A DNA stretch of 64,000 nucleotides from Otatea glauca (GCA_036346275.1 CM070719.1:35803591-35867590), one strand, 5' to 3'. Positions 12,079 through 23,520 are shown, numbered from the stretch's first letter. The notes: generated from the sequence alone by a model not told the origin. Numbers and translations are program-made.

Positions 12079-12159
12079 ACGTTGAATTGTGCGACGCTTC
12101 GGAGGAAGATTCAACAACTCAAGTTCAAGTTTCAGAGCAAGACCAGAACCTATTCCAAG
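12079..12159 (+). other. Conserved exon-like block, LTR copy b
   Basis: This 81-nt block is preceded by a pyrimidine-rich tract ending CGCGTAG and followed by GCAAGTTG, which matches a GC-type 5' splice site (AAG then GCAAGT). It contains no ATG. One frame is open and acidic (EEDSTTQVQVSEQDQNLFQ) and similar in other copies. Confidence 0.55.
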
Positions 12160-12832
12160 GCAAGTTGTGCTTTGATCATGTTGAACCCATGTTTATAAAA
12201 TTGCTATATTTGTTTTACCCTATTGCATATATTTCAAATATACAATTGTTTCAAATTAAATTGGGGTTAGCTAATATACCAGATTGATCTATACCCTACC
12301 TTGTCATTGTATGCCATGATCCATTGTCACCCTAGATTGGTTTAATATAGTTGATTAGTAATTATGATCAACATTGGAGGTTTAGACCGTATTAGTTGCT
12401 TAGCTTTGCCACGTCATCACATGTATCAGAATCATTGATAAATTAATCTTGATTAATGGAATATGGAACGATATTATGAACTTGTGTGTCATGTGGGATC
12501 ACACGATGAGATTGAGTTGTTGTGGCGAGTCATATCACGCAACGATGTTGAATTGTTGATGGCACGTGGTGCTTGGTAATCAACGGGGTGATAATAACTT
12601 AGATTGGGGCAAGTGACAAGGGGCGAGTATGCCAAGGTGGGCCCAATGGGCAGAGGGTATGTGGATGTCTTGCCTTGATCACTCTAAGAACTTAACCTTG
12701 CAAGCCTTTGACCTCAGCCAATCATGCAACCACATGTTGTAATGGGACAGCCTAGCTGATTAATTTGTAATGTCTTAACTTGGTACTATCATTGGTGGTG
12801 TGAGTTCCCGAGTTATGAAGTAATTCACATGG

Positions 12833-13803
12833 GTTTAAAGGCTCATCCAAGGGTGGTAGGTGGCCCAAGAGTTGTATATATAGGGGTGGAGGGGCAGCCT
12901 TCCCCCTAGAAGGTTTTGAGGTTTTTGATGCTCCTTTGAGCTTTGCCCACATGAATGTGAGGCTTTGTAACCTCTCCTTCCAGAATTGAAATGTTCTTCA
13001 TTTATGTTCATGTTTCATTTCCTTTACGCATTTACATTACGCATTTAAATTACGCAATTTAAATTCCGCATTCACTTTCTTGCAATTTACATTTACGCAA
13101 TTTGGATTTGCCTCCCCTCCTTCTAATTGCTTACAAATCTTTTGCTGAGGTTTATGATTGATTATTTGTTGAAATCATGTTTCAACCATCTAGGCTATCC
13201 ATGCGTTCTTGTTGCAAGAAGTTGATCTTTTGCGTTCTTGAATGTTTGATCTTGTAGATTGCGTATCCTTGAGTTTCTTTGTGTTCCCTTGCTTGCTGGG
13301 ATGTGTGGGAAGTCATTCAAGATCACTTTGATTATCAAAGCCCCACGAGCAAGCCTTGATCGAAGTTCTTTCGATTTTTGTCGAACTTGGTGCATTCTTC
13401 CTTCCCGAGCAAAAAGGTCGGAACATTGATGTCAATCCCTTGGATTGAAGGTTGGAATAAGTTTCTGACATCCCGAGGACCTTATCTACCAAGTTTCATT
13501 GAGTTTGGATCAATGGATCAAAAGATTAATCAATTTTCCTTTTGAACCCGTGCTGAAAACGCTGTTCAATTGGTTGATTTTACTATAGCTACAGTAATCA
13601 AGTATTACCGGCCCCAGAGTGCGGTAGCACCAGCCTTAGGCTGATTTTTGTGAAAATTGACTCTTTCGCTTCCATTTGATATCTAAGGGTTTTGGCTTTG
13701 TTTCTTTGGGTGAAAAATCTGCATTTGTGGTCCTCCTTAGAGAACATATTTTAATTTGGGATCATTTACCCCCCCCCCCTCTGATCACCATCTCGGTCTT
13801 TCA
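12833..13803 (+). repeat. Copia 5' LTR, 5'-truncated
   Basis: It matches 29,737-29,774 plus 33,117-33,965 of the 3' LTR, including the CCTTCCCCCTAGAAGG, GCTTTGTAACCTCTCCTTCC and TTTACGCATTTACATTACG blocks. About 840 bp of U3 present in the other LTR (28,895-29,736) is missing. A TATA box TATATATAGG lies at 12,874-12,884. The LTR ends CTTTCA just before the primer binding site. A run of 12-13 C lies near 13,770. Confidence 0.82.
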
Positions 13804-13804
13804 A

Positions 13805-13820
13805 TTGGTATCAGAGCAGG
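13805..13820 (+). promoter_or_regulatory. Primer binding site (initiator Met tRNA type)
   Basis: TTGGTATCAGAGCAGG directly follows the LTR end. TGGTATCAGAGC is the usual plant retrotransposon match to the 3' end of initiator methionine tRNA. It primes minus-strand DNA synthesis. Confidence 0.9.
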
Positions 13821-13859
13821 TTTTGCTCTTTTCATAGATCTTGACCGGTCTCAAGAGCC

Positions 13860-14342
13860 ATGGCGATGGACAAGTATTCCACCAAGCCTCCTATTTTTTT
13901 CGGAGTTAATTTTTCGTTTTGGAAATCGCAGATGGAGTCATACATCACTACTCAGGGCTTCCTGATATGGCAGAAGGTGAAACTCCCGTGTGAGGTTCCT
14001 GCTGATGAAAATGTCACGGTCGGAAATATGGCTGACGTTAAGGCGAACGCTAAGGCAAGGAACATTCTCATACAGGGTCTTAGCCGCAGTGAGTATGATA
14101 GGATTTCTCACCTCCGTTCCACTCACGAGATTTGGGTGACCCTCGATGCTTACCATGAGGGCACTACTCAAATCAAGACCGTAAGGCAGGACCAGTTCAA
14201 GCGTGAGTACAACAAGTTTGAACAACATGGTGGTGAGAGTCTTGATAAGTGCTTTGGTCGGTTTACAAAGATTTTGAGCGACCTCCGAGCAGTCGGTTGC
14301 ATATACCCTAACTCGGATAATGCTCGATATTTCTTGACCACA
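13860..14342 (+). pseudogene. Copia gag, N-terminal part
   Basis: An ATG start at 13,860, 40 bp after the PBS, gives a 161-codon frame. It opens with the copia gag pattern (KPPIFFGVNFSFWKSQMESY) and contains the UBN2-type core (ARNILIQGLSRSEYDRI, STHEIWVTLDAYHEGT, YNKFEQHGGESLDKCFGRF). It ends in YFLTTL at the insertion at 14,343 and resumes at 21,801. The join skips part of the usual gag middle region, so some gag was probably lost with the insertion. Confidence 0.88.
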
Positions 14343-15027
14343 CTGTAACATCCCAAAAATTTGACCTATAATTTCGCTCACGTGCATTTTTGTGATTTTC
14401 TGAATTTATTGGATTTTTCCAGAAATTATTTGAATTTATTTTAATTAAGTATATTGAACCTTTGGTGAAAACTAAATATATATAGATAAAGTTAATATAA
14501 AGTTTTACCAAAAATATTTTATTTGAGCTCAGAATGTCTCAAAGTATTTATGAGAATTTTCTAGGATTTTTCCTGATATTTTAATTACTTAAAATAGATT
14601 AATCTAATTTCAGGAATTATTTTAAATCAAAAAGGTTTTGAAAAATCTTGGAGCGATCTTGGGCCAAGCCCGGCACTATGCGCTTGTGACCATGTGATGC
14701 GTGCGGCCGTCGGCCAGCCGCGCGCGCGTGTGCGTGTGACCGTTGGATGAAGATCGGGCAGTCCGCTTCATCGCGTAACCCTAGTGCTGCGAGCCGTTGG
14801 ATCGAGATCTAGTGGTCGGGATCGCTTCGCGTTGTTTTGGTAAGTTTAGATCTCACCCGTTGGATTTGGAAGGAGCGGATCGGATCGTATCGCTTCGGAT
14901 CTAATCGTAGCCGTTCATCGCAGATCGGACGGACGCGATCATCATCTCGATTCGGTTTCGAATCGCGCCGCTTGCCGTCGCCGCCGCGTGATTTTAGGGT
15001 TGCCTTTTCTGGGCGTTTGCCGAGGCT

Positions 15028-15036
15028 ATAAAAGGC
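15028..15036 (+). promoter_or_regulatory. TATA box of LTR copy c
   Basis: GAGGCTATAAAAGGCGTGG is a strong TATA match at the conserved place in the LTR, followed by an ATG-free stretch of about 370 nt. Confidence 0.7.
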
Positions 15037-15866
15037 GTGGGCTGCACCCCGAGGTTCCTCATCGCCTTGCGCTTCCAGTCGCTCTAGTCTTCGCCGTCGC
15101 CCGTGCAGTAGGGCTCGCCGCAGTTTTTCGTAGCACCGCCGGTCGTTTTCTTTAGTTTGCGTCTCCGTCAAGCCGCCGTTCGCCGAATCGGTTCCAGATC
15201 CGGGCTCGTCGCGTCGACCCGCATCGGGGTAGCCACTTCATCTCGCCGGAGTAGCGCCGGAACGCCGTTCGGGTGGTCGTCGTCCTCCGCTCCGGTGCCA
15301 GACTGCCGCCGTGCTGCCATCTTCGTCGGGAAGCTTCATCAGCCGTTGGATCTTCGTCGAACCGCTGCGATCGCGCCACGTCTCGGTAAGAGCAGTAAAC
15401 GGCTCGGGTAAGCGTTAGCCGTTGGATCGTCGCTCGGATGTGCGCCACGTGTCGAGCATCGGCACGGGCGACGTTGCAGCCAGTCGATGCGCGCCGCGTG
15501 TCAGGCGCGTGGCGCGAGGCGCCATGGGCCACGTCCACGGTGGACCAGAGGCGGTCCCGTGGACCAAGTCCATGGACCAGGCGACGTGTCAAGCACTGAT
15601 TGGTCGAGTCGGCTGGCGTCGGCGTTGCGCAATAAAGATCTTTTCCTATAGAAAATAATTGGAAAAATCGTAAATTCTATTTTACGTATTTTGATTTATT
15701 CAAACTTCAAAAGGCTATATCTTTTGCATTTTAACTCGGATTTGAGTGATTCAAATTTCTAAAAATTTATAAAATCAAGATCTATTTATTGGTGAATTTT
15801 ATTTTATTTTTGGAGTTTGGTTGCTCTCTGTTTGGTGTTTATTTGCTATTTTGGCATCAAGCGTAG

Positions 15867-15946
15867 GCGTTGAGCCGCTCGGTGATCGGAGGAAGATTCA
15901 TCGCTTCAAGACCCAAGCTCAGAGCAAGACCAGCACCTACTCCAAG
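15867..15946 (+). other. Conserved exon-like block, LTR copy c
   Basis: It runs from after AGCGTAG to CCAAG, before GCAAGTTA. It is 80 nt, one base short of the usual 81, which breaks the frame open in the other copies. It has no ATG. Confidence 0.5.
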
Positions 15947-17229
15947 GCAAGTTATGCTTTGATCATTTTGAACCTACGATTACAAAAACTGCTATATTGT
16001 TTTACTTTATTGCATATTATTTGACATGTACAAATGTCTTCAATTAAATTTGGGACTTAGCTATTATACCCAATTGCTCTATACCCTACCTTGCCATTTG
16101 TATACCATGATATATTGTCACCCTAGATTGGTTCATTATAGTTGGTTAGTAATAATAATCAACATGGGATGGTTAGACCGTATTAGTTGCTTAGTCATGC
16201 CACGCCATCACATGTACTTTAGTCTTTGATAAATAATCCTGACTAATGGAATATGGAACGATGTTATGAATTTGTGTGTCATGTGTGGTCACACGATGAG
16301 ATTGAGTTGCGGTGGCGAGAGGATGTCACGCAACGAGGTTAAATTGTTGATGGCACGTGGTGCTTGGTAATCAACTGGGGTGGTTATGATTTAGATTGGG
16401 CAAGTGGCAAGGGGCGAGAATGCCAAGGTGGCCCGATGGGCAGGGGGTATGTGGAAGTCTTGCCTTGATCATCTTAAGGACTTAACCTTGCAAGCCTTTG
16501 ACCTGAGTCAATCATGCGACCACATGTCTGGAATGGGACAACCTAGCTGAATAATTTGTGAAACCTAGATTTCGGTACTGTCGTGGTGAATAGTGAGTCC
16601 CGGGTTACGGTTTAACTCACATGGCGCAAGAGGGGGGCCCTGTTGTGGTGGTTCCTTTCAATTGTCCTTAGCCAATCGTCCGCCTCCAGTGGATTGGCGT
16701 TGCCTAAGAAGGTAGGTGGACGGGTTCTCATAAACTCCGACAACCTTGAGTAGGGGTGTGGTCCATGGTTACCCCCAGCTTGAACATTCGCAGCAGCTTG
16801 GTTGGATATCTCACATGGTTTGAACCATCGTGTTCATAAGTTGAGTGCAGGCGATCAAGAAGGCTCCTGTGTTACGCATATCGACCTACGGTGGTTGAGG
16901 AATCGGCTCTTCATTACGGTTATCCGCTGGTTAGCTCCACTTACTGGCTCCAACATTTCCACGTGTCCTCACCATCATTGCAAGCTTCCAAGGTTAAGAA
17001 AAGAAGAAAGCATAGACAAGTAGAAGAATTTATGTGGGGAAACAGGTGTAACTTAAATTATTTAGCCACTTTATTGATATAATATAAAGCAGTATGGTTG
17101 CTCAAGTGCCTAAGGGCAATGCAACGCATACGAGACACTCACAACCAGAACAAGTAAGCAAACATAAGAACCCATGACGACTCACACCTAATGGTGACTC
17201 TGAAGACCTTCGAGTCTCGACACTATACT

Positions 17230-17982
17230 CTACTATACTCGATCACTCATCGAGCCAACCCGGCTGCGGCTCCCCCGGAGCATACACTGGTGGGTGCTCT
17301 GGCATCGGAACAAGCGATCTCGTGACCTCTGCGGTGGTGCAAAAGACCCCATCGACTCCGCTGGTCCAGGGGCTGCCTGCTCCTGCACTGGTGCCTCCTG
17401 CTCTGGCTCCTCCGGATCTGGATCGTGTAACTCCAGGACTGGCTCAGGCTCGGGTCCATACAAATCCATCTCCAACTCCCCGGATCTTCTCGCATGGAGT
17501 GAGCTAAGCCTCCCGCGTTTGGATCCTCGCCTCTGTGACCTCGCGCGGGTCCTCTGCAACTCCCGACCGTCTCGCCCAAGGCATCCTCTGGCGATGGCGT
17601 ACCTCGCCAGTGGGTGATAGTGGCGTCCTCCTCTACAAGCTCCATCCTCTCCAAACGATTGTCTCGACACGGATGGTGACGAAAGACGGTGTCCTCCAAC
17701 TCTGCGGAGTAAGTGCGGGCAATCTGCCGCATCGCCTGTCGCGCCGTCTCCTGGATTCTGGCCTCAAAAGAAGACCTCCTGACCGTGATGTAGATAGGAC
17801 GGCTCGCCCTCGTCCTCTCCCGAGCATACATCGTGGATCTTGACATCCCGAGCAACGTCAAGTCCCGCCGTACCACCAAGTCCTCGTCATGGTGCATCAA
17901 AACCTCCGAGCAACTGCATCATACGCCATAACTCCGCGGCGTATCCTCCGATGCGCTCTCCATAGGTATGGATCATCCTCAT
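17230..17982 (-). pseudogene. Unrecognised reading frame of the non-autonomous element
   Basis: The ATG at 17,982 opens a frame reading GERIGGYAAELWRMMQLL. It stops after about 30 codons and continues in the next frame with RPIYITVRRSSFEARIQETA and IARTYSAELEDTVFRHHP, then shifts to an acidic Pro/Glu-rich end (EPEPVLELHDPDPEEPEQEA). Similar GG-AELWRMM frames occur, as far as I recall, in other non-autonomous grass retrotransposons, but no domain or function is known to me. At least two frameshifts are present. Confidence 0.5.
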
Positions 17983-18161
17983 CCGCCAAAATAAACCTTG
18001 TTTAAATTAAGCAGAGAATAACAAAAATTCAAAGATAGGTATGAATAAGGAGAAGAGATAAGTCGAGATTTCTTTGATATTCTTGCTCAAGTTGATTAGG
18101 TCTTTTAGAAAATTGTTTTACCCTCCTAGGCACAACCAAACTAGGGTCAAGTCCTACAATC

Positions 18162-18180
18162 ACTGCTCTCGATACTACCT
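18162..18180 (-). promoter_or_regulatory. Degenerate primer binding site
   Basis: Minus-strand sequence GGTAGTATCGAGAGCAGTG directly follows the LTR end. It resembles TGGTATCAGAGC with one substitution and one inserted base. Confidence 0.5.
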
Positions 18181-18181
18181 C

Positions 18182-21100
18182 TCCGCGGGACCCGATTACG
18201 CAAATCCGACCCTACGTATTACGTGCACCGAGGATCATGCTAGCACACACAGTCATACTGAGGTTGCACATCACGGACATTCACGAAGATATAAGAATAA
18301 ATAGTGCAAACATGTATATAAACCGAGTTGTACGACCTTATGGTCTCCTTACAGATAAGACTGACCACACAGGGCTTACATTATTCAAAGTAAAGAAATA
18401 GCAATGAACATAAATAAAAGGTCGTGGAAGCCTTCATCTTGCCACAGCAACCGTGAGCTTGCCCCTAGTTGCTCGCATCCTCGATGTACTCTTCCTCCCA
18501 TCTTTGGTGTAGACTCCTCCACCGATGTTGGGTTTGATAAGCAAGGTGGGGTGAGTACACAAGGCACTCAACAAGTAATGCACAAAATGCAGCGCTATTA
18601 CTATATGCAAAACTTATTCCAATGGATTGGCTTAAATGGTTCTTTTGCATCAAGCAGCATTTTTGAACTAGTATCTTGTTTATATTAAAGCAAAGGGTAC
18701 AGATATAAATAATACTAAACTCAAATGGTTTTTCATTGAAGATTCTCGGCACCTGACCTTAATAGTTCATTTCAACACGGCACACAGCCACCCTTCCCAC
18801 ATTTTGTTTATGAAAATCGCCCTTGATCTGTAATCCCGAGCAATGCTCAATACCGTGAGCACGGCTATTCGAATAGTTTTGACACTCTGCAGAGGTTGTA
18901 CACTTTACCCACAAGATACAGCCCGCTCACCACACGGGTGATTGACCGCAACAAAGCTTTCAGGAACTTCTACTTTAACCAAAGAACCTCTCCAGATTGC
19001 CTTCACTATCACTTCCCTCACAGAGCCAAGTATAGGACCGGCCAATCACCGTTGGATGGGCACCAAGCCATAGCAGTGCACGCTCCCCTATACAGATACA
19101 CCCTGTATCGTCACCCCGAGGTATCGGAGGAAAGATATCGAACCCTAGTCAACTAGGTACATCCCATATCGGACATGTGGTTGTACGGGTGACTCGGATC
19201 AAAGGCTTGCAAGGTGAAGTCCTTAAGCGACCAAGGCAAGACTTCCAACACTCAACAGTGGCACACAGCCCAATGTGGCACATAGACTCACATCACTCAT
19301 CAACCCAATGCCACACAGGCCCACCAAGCACCCAGCCTCTTGCCACTTGCCCCAGTCTAAATCTTTTCCCACCCAGTTGATTATTGTGCAACACATGCCA
19401 GCAATAACTCAACATCGATGCGGAACCACAGTCGCGGTACCTCAATCTCATCATATGGCATCATCACACCACTTTTCAAAATACATTCAATATGTCTTTA
19501 GTCAAGATTGTAGCATTTTTAGAAAGATCACTCATGATTCGTTGCAAGGCTAAGCATCTACTCACGGTCTAGCCTCCCGTGTTGGCACAATATTAGCATC
19601 CAACTAATATAATCAAACTTAGGGTGACAATGGTTTAGGGCATACAATTAATAATTCAAGGTGGCATAACAAAATGGGTTGATTATCTACATTATCCCAA
19701 ATCAATTTAATTTCATTTTAAATAATTAGCATGCATAGTTTCAAAGCATAAATTACATTTTAAAATCTGGGATCAAAATGATCAAAGCATCAATTGCCTT
19801 CGAAGAGTTGCTGGTCTTGTTCCGAAGCTTGGTCTTGAGCGACGAAATCTTCCTCGAAACTTTCCGGCAAATTTGCGTCTATGCGTACAAACAAAATATG
19901 CAATAAATAACTAATACAGAAGACTAAATGACCTCAAAAATTCAAATAAAATTCACCATTAAATAGCTCATAATTTTATGAATTTTTAGAAATTTGAATC
20001 ATCCAAATCCGAGTTAAAATGCAAAAGTTATAGTCATTTGAAGTTTGAATAAAAATCTAAAAATACAGAAATTAAGAAAATCCGATTTTTCTGAAATATT
20101 TTTACACTGGAAATTTGCATTTATGATGTCAGCATCGCGTCATGATGACGTCAGCACAGAAATGAGTTTCGGTCGAAATATTTTTATATATAAAAATATT
20201 TATGACGTCATCGCTGACGTCATCTCGACACGTGGCACGCCCAGAGGCTGCCACGTCGCTCTGGTCTATGGGCTGGGTCCACGGGTTGGCTCTGGTCCAC
20301 CGTGGACCGGCGGCACTGTGCTCGTGCACCGGGTGACGCAAGCCGTGGCGTCAGCGACGGCTCGCAGCCAATCCCAACGCGACACGCGGCGCTAAACTAA
20401 TCGCCGAAACTCGATTCAATCTCGTCCTTCTGATTTAAAACGAACGGCCGAGATTCATGCGACTTTTCGCCTCACCTCTACCGCGGAGCCAACACGTGGC
20501 TTCACCGTGACCCTTGGATCCAGATCGAACGGTCACGATTACTCGGGTGACGTCGACAGAAACGGCGGCGCTGACTCCTCGGTTTCCGCGCGTCACGCGT
20601 CAACACAGGACTGGCCCGATGCACGGTGCGATCTCATCCGCTCGATTCAAACGGACGGCCGCGATGAGCCAAGGCTATCGGCTCTAGCCTACTGCGGCGC
20701 GACACGCGGCACAATCCAAGGCAGCCGGCGCGCATCCGACGGCTGTGACCTTTACGCGACGCGGTAAAAAAATAAACCCTACGATCTAGATCTAACGGCT
20801 GAAATAAACTAATCGTGAAACTAATCGAAGCAATCTAGACCGTTGATTAGATCTAACGGCTGAGGGGTGAAGATGAGGATTACTGTTGATTGGCGACGTG
20901 GATGAATGCAGTGCGTCGGCGGCGATCGGACGGTGGGCGGCTTCGGGTGGCGGCGATGTCACGGTGGCGCAGATCTTGCCGGAGAGGATGAAGACGACGT
21001 GCAACGCGGCGCTGCGGGGCTTCTCCGGCGTGATGAAGTGGTCCACTCGATGCACCGCCGGTGAACTTCGGGAAGGGGTCGGAGCACGGTGGAGCGGCTC

Positions 21101-21800
21101 AGACGACGATGGGAGGAAGCAAAACAACGGTGGCGAAGGAAGGAAACTACGGCGAGCTCTCACGGGCTCTAGAGGAGTCTCGGCGTGCGGCGAGGAGTCA
21201 AAGATGCGGAGCGAAGGCCTCGCACGACGCCTTCAATGGGGACTTAAGGGCTGCCTCGGCGTGCGCGAAACGGCCGGCGAAGTCACGGCCATCAGCGGAC
21301 GAAGCGGCGTGGCGCGATCTCGTGCGTTCGTGCGGCGATGATCCGAAGGCTCACGCGCCGGCGGCGACGTGCACACGACAGCGTGCGATCCGGATCGGAC
21401 GGCTTAGGCTAAGCGGCGCTAGGGTTTGGCGGGCGGCTGCGTGGGCGGAGTCACGAGTGGGGCGAGCACACGATCTTGGGTCGACCAACGATTTCGCCCA
21501 GACAACGTTGCGGGATTTTTAAATCCTTTTCAATAAAAATAATTCGGAAATTAGTTTTGGCCAAAGAAAGTAGTAAAATATCGAAAAATTCGAGAAAAAT
21601 TCTGGAAAATACTTTGAGATGTTTGGAACTCCATTAAAATATTTTCAATAAAACTTTGCAAAAACTTTTCCTTTATTTAATTTGTTTTCAAGAAAGGCTA
21701 TATTTGAATAATTCCAAATAAATTTCAATAAATTTCCAAAATTTCTCAAAAATCAAAAATACTTCAAATTTTAAATTAGAGCAAAAATTAGGGTGTTACA
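18182..21800 (-). mobile_element. Long LTR copy d, divergent subfamily
   Basis: The terminus on the minus strand is TGTAACACCC at 21,800; the other end is GGGTCCCG(CG) near 18,182. It is about 3.6 kb. It keeps the family order (AT-rich start, GC-rich leader, ACGT-core cluster at 20,130-20,250, exon-like block 19,878-19,798, CTCTGCAGAG near 18,885) but looks clearly more divergent than copies b, c, e, f and h. It is the 5' LTR for the minus-strand internal region at 16,641-18,181. Flanks at 14,342 and 21,801 show no clear 5-bp duplication. Confidence 0.75.
19798..19878 (-). other. Conserved exon-like block, LTR copy d
   Basis: It is 81 nt on the minus strand, starting after CGCATAG and ending TTCGAAG before GCAATTG. 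No ATG. The open frame reads ESFEEDFVAQDQASEQDQ then QLFEG, clearly related to the frame in copies b and e although the DNA around it has diverged. Confidence 0.55.
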
Positions 21801-23520
21801 GTCACTGATCCCACTGGATCTTCCCTTGATCTTTCTACTGGTTTTTCTCTTTCCGCCCTATGCAAGCTAAGTGATGACCAATTGGAAAAAATTTCAGAAA
21901 TTGAGCTTGCTCTTCTTGCTCACAAATTTTCTCATGCATACAAGTGGGTGAGAGAGAGAAAGAGAGGGGGCATGATCACTTGCTTTGAGTGTGGTGGCCC
22001 CAACCACATTCGAGCTAATTGCCCCAAACTGGAGAAGGCTAAGAACGACGCTGGCAGTTCGGCAAAGAATGACTACATCGACAAGAACCGCAACAAGAAG
22101 CCTCCAGTTCGCGAGTCGGCGCGTGAGAAGAAGTACCACAACTTTTCCAAGAACAAGAAGCTCTTCCACCGTGTCCTCGCGGCGCTTGACGATGTCAACC
22201 TCTCCGACATGGAGACATGGGGCGACGAGGGTGAGGATGAACCGCAAGAGAAGAAGGGCGACGATGACTTCTCCGACATGTGCTTCATGGCCGACGCCAA
22301 CGGCATCAGCGACTCCGAGCTCTACAGCGACTCGGACGAGGTACCCTCCTATGACCAGCTCAATGAAGCTTTCTGCAAACTAGGAAAATTTCATGCTAGA
22401 GCTAGAGCTAGGTGTATGGAGTTAGAGAAGGAAGTAAGTACCTTGACTCGGGAGTTAGCTTCTCTTAGATCTTCTCCCTCTCGAGTCACTAATGACTGTT
22501 CTTTGTGTGATGCTCTTCTTGTGGAGTTGGAGAACCTAAGGACTATGCATGATAGTGTGTTGTCTGAATTAGATAGTCTTAGGTTGAAGAATGCTAGAGA
22601 TGATTCTATTGATGCTATTCCACTAGATGCTAGTTTTCTTCATGCTCACTCTACTCCATCATCTCTAATTGCCCTAAATTGCTTGTTGAAATTGATGCCA
22701 TGAGCGATCACCTTAGGAAGCTTTCTTCTAGAAGCGATGAACTTGAAATACATGCTTCTAAGGACCAAGTTAGCTCATGTTAGGGATGTAGGCAACTAAA
22801 ACTTGACAATGAATCTCTAAATGTCAAGTGTGCTAATCTTGCTAAGGACTTACTAGCTAAGTCACAAGAAAGTTGCTTGCGATGTAATGTGATTGAGAGG
22901 GACTTGGATAAGATCCAAGTCGAACTTAGGAAGAAATTAGAAGACTAAGCCCATAGGATTAGAAATGCGTCTTGCATTTCTTGTGAGGCCCTCAAGATTG
23001 AGGCAACCGTGCTGAGGGAGAAAAATGCATGTGCTTAGAAAGCACATCTTTCTGGTTCTTCTTCCCCCTGTTCTTCTTGTGCCTCTTTCTTCCGAGATTG
23101 CCAGTATCTCATGTGCACTCTCGAGAAGTTTGTTGGAGGCAAGAAACCAATCCAAGATTAGTAGATTTAATCAAGGTCTAGGATTTGATCCCTTGGAGCA
23201 CGCTCGGGCGCATCCTCCCACCATTGTGCGCGGCTCAAAGAGTGGTGAGATTGTGGTAGCTCCTAGAGTGAGTACTACCATGTTTAGGTCTGCTGGGGTT
23301 GTCCATAGGACTTCTGACAGAAGGGTGTTATTCCTGTTGCTTCTGCTTCTAGCAAGGCGAAGTACACACGCACCTTCTGTAAGAAGGATGGTCACCTTGT
23401 AGATTTTTGCTTCAGGCGCGCCAAGAACACCCGGCGTGAGTGTGTTGCTGCCTTTAGGGGTATTCAGGGTCATCCCTAGAATCTGAGTGCTCCTAAGGCA
23501 CACACTGCTTCTAGACAGGT
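21801..23520 (+). pseudogene. Copia gag, C-terminal part
   Basis: The frame resumes after the inserted composite. A zinc knuckle CFECGGPNHIRANC (CX2CX4HX4C) lies at 21,982-22,023, followed by a Lys/Arg-rich stretch, an acidic Asp/Glu-rich stretch (22,195-22,345) and coiled-coil sequence (22,380-23,030). A second Cys-rich remnant, CKKDGHLVDFC, is near 23,375. Stops and frameshifts begin at 22,701 and continue to 23,520. Long coiled-coil gag tails are typical of the SIRE/Maximus group. Confidence 0.8.

Larger units (their letters stand above)
10556..12832 (+). mobile_element. Long LTR copy b, truncated at its 3' side
   Basis: It starts with the family terminus TGTAACATCCC at 10,556. In order it shows the AT-rich start, repeats of CCGTTGGATC (10,939 and 10,991), a TATA box at 11,166, an ATG-free GC-rich leader to 11,516, a GT donor at 11,517 (AAG then GTAACC), ACGT-core motifs, and the conserved exon-like block 12,079-12,159. 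The copy stops at 12,832 in a CACATGG block that lies about 830 bp before the end of complete copies, and joins directly to copia LTR sequence. No right-hand duplication exists, so this is a deletion-truncated LTR. Confidence 0.85.
14343..16640 (+). mobile_element. Long LTR copy c, truncated at its 3' side
   Basis: The terminus TGTAACATCCC lies at 14,343 inside copia gag. It has the same order as copy e: AT-rich start, CCGTTGGATC-like repeats at 14,741, 14,793, 14,857, 15,340 and 15,418, TATAAAAGG at 15,028, an ATG-free leader to 15,407, donor GTAAGC at 15,408, and the exon-like block 15,867-15,946. Similarity to other copies runs to the CACATGGCGCAAGAGG block near 16,640, then leaves the family. 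It abuts internal sequence belonging to the opposite-strand element. Confidence 0.8.
16641..18181 (-). mobile_element. Internal region of a non-autonomous long-LTR element
   Basis: Read on the minus strand, this follows the LTR at 18,182-21,800. A primer-binding-like site is at 18,180-18,162, then a leader, then a decayed reading frame starting at 17,982, then non-coding sequence to 16,641. No gag, protease, RT or integrase motif is seen, so it resembles a large retrotransposon derivative that depends on a partner in trans. The region is cut at 16,640 by the opposite-facing copy c. Confidence 0.6.

Noticed and set aside
12012..12287. A frame with a hydrophobic, signal-peptide-like start leading into the acidic peptide of LTR copy b
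   Set aside because: It has no ATG start, and the hydrophobic part is the translation of the pyrimidine-rich tract before the AG, better read as intron end.
14343..21800. A single intact transposon with long terminal inverted repeats
   Set aside because: The two arms are divergent LTR subfamilies, one is truncated, and no target duplication matches.
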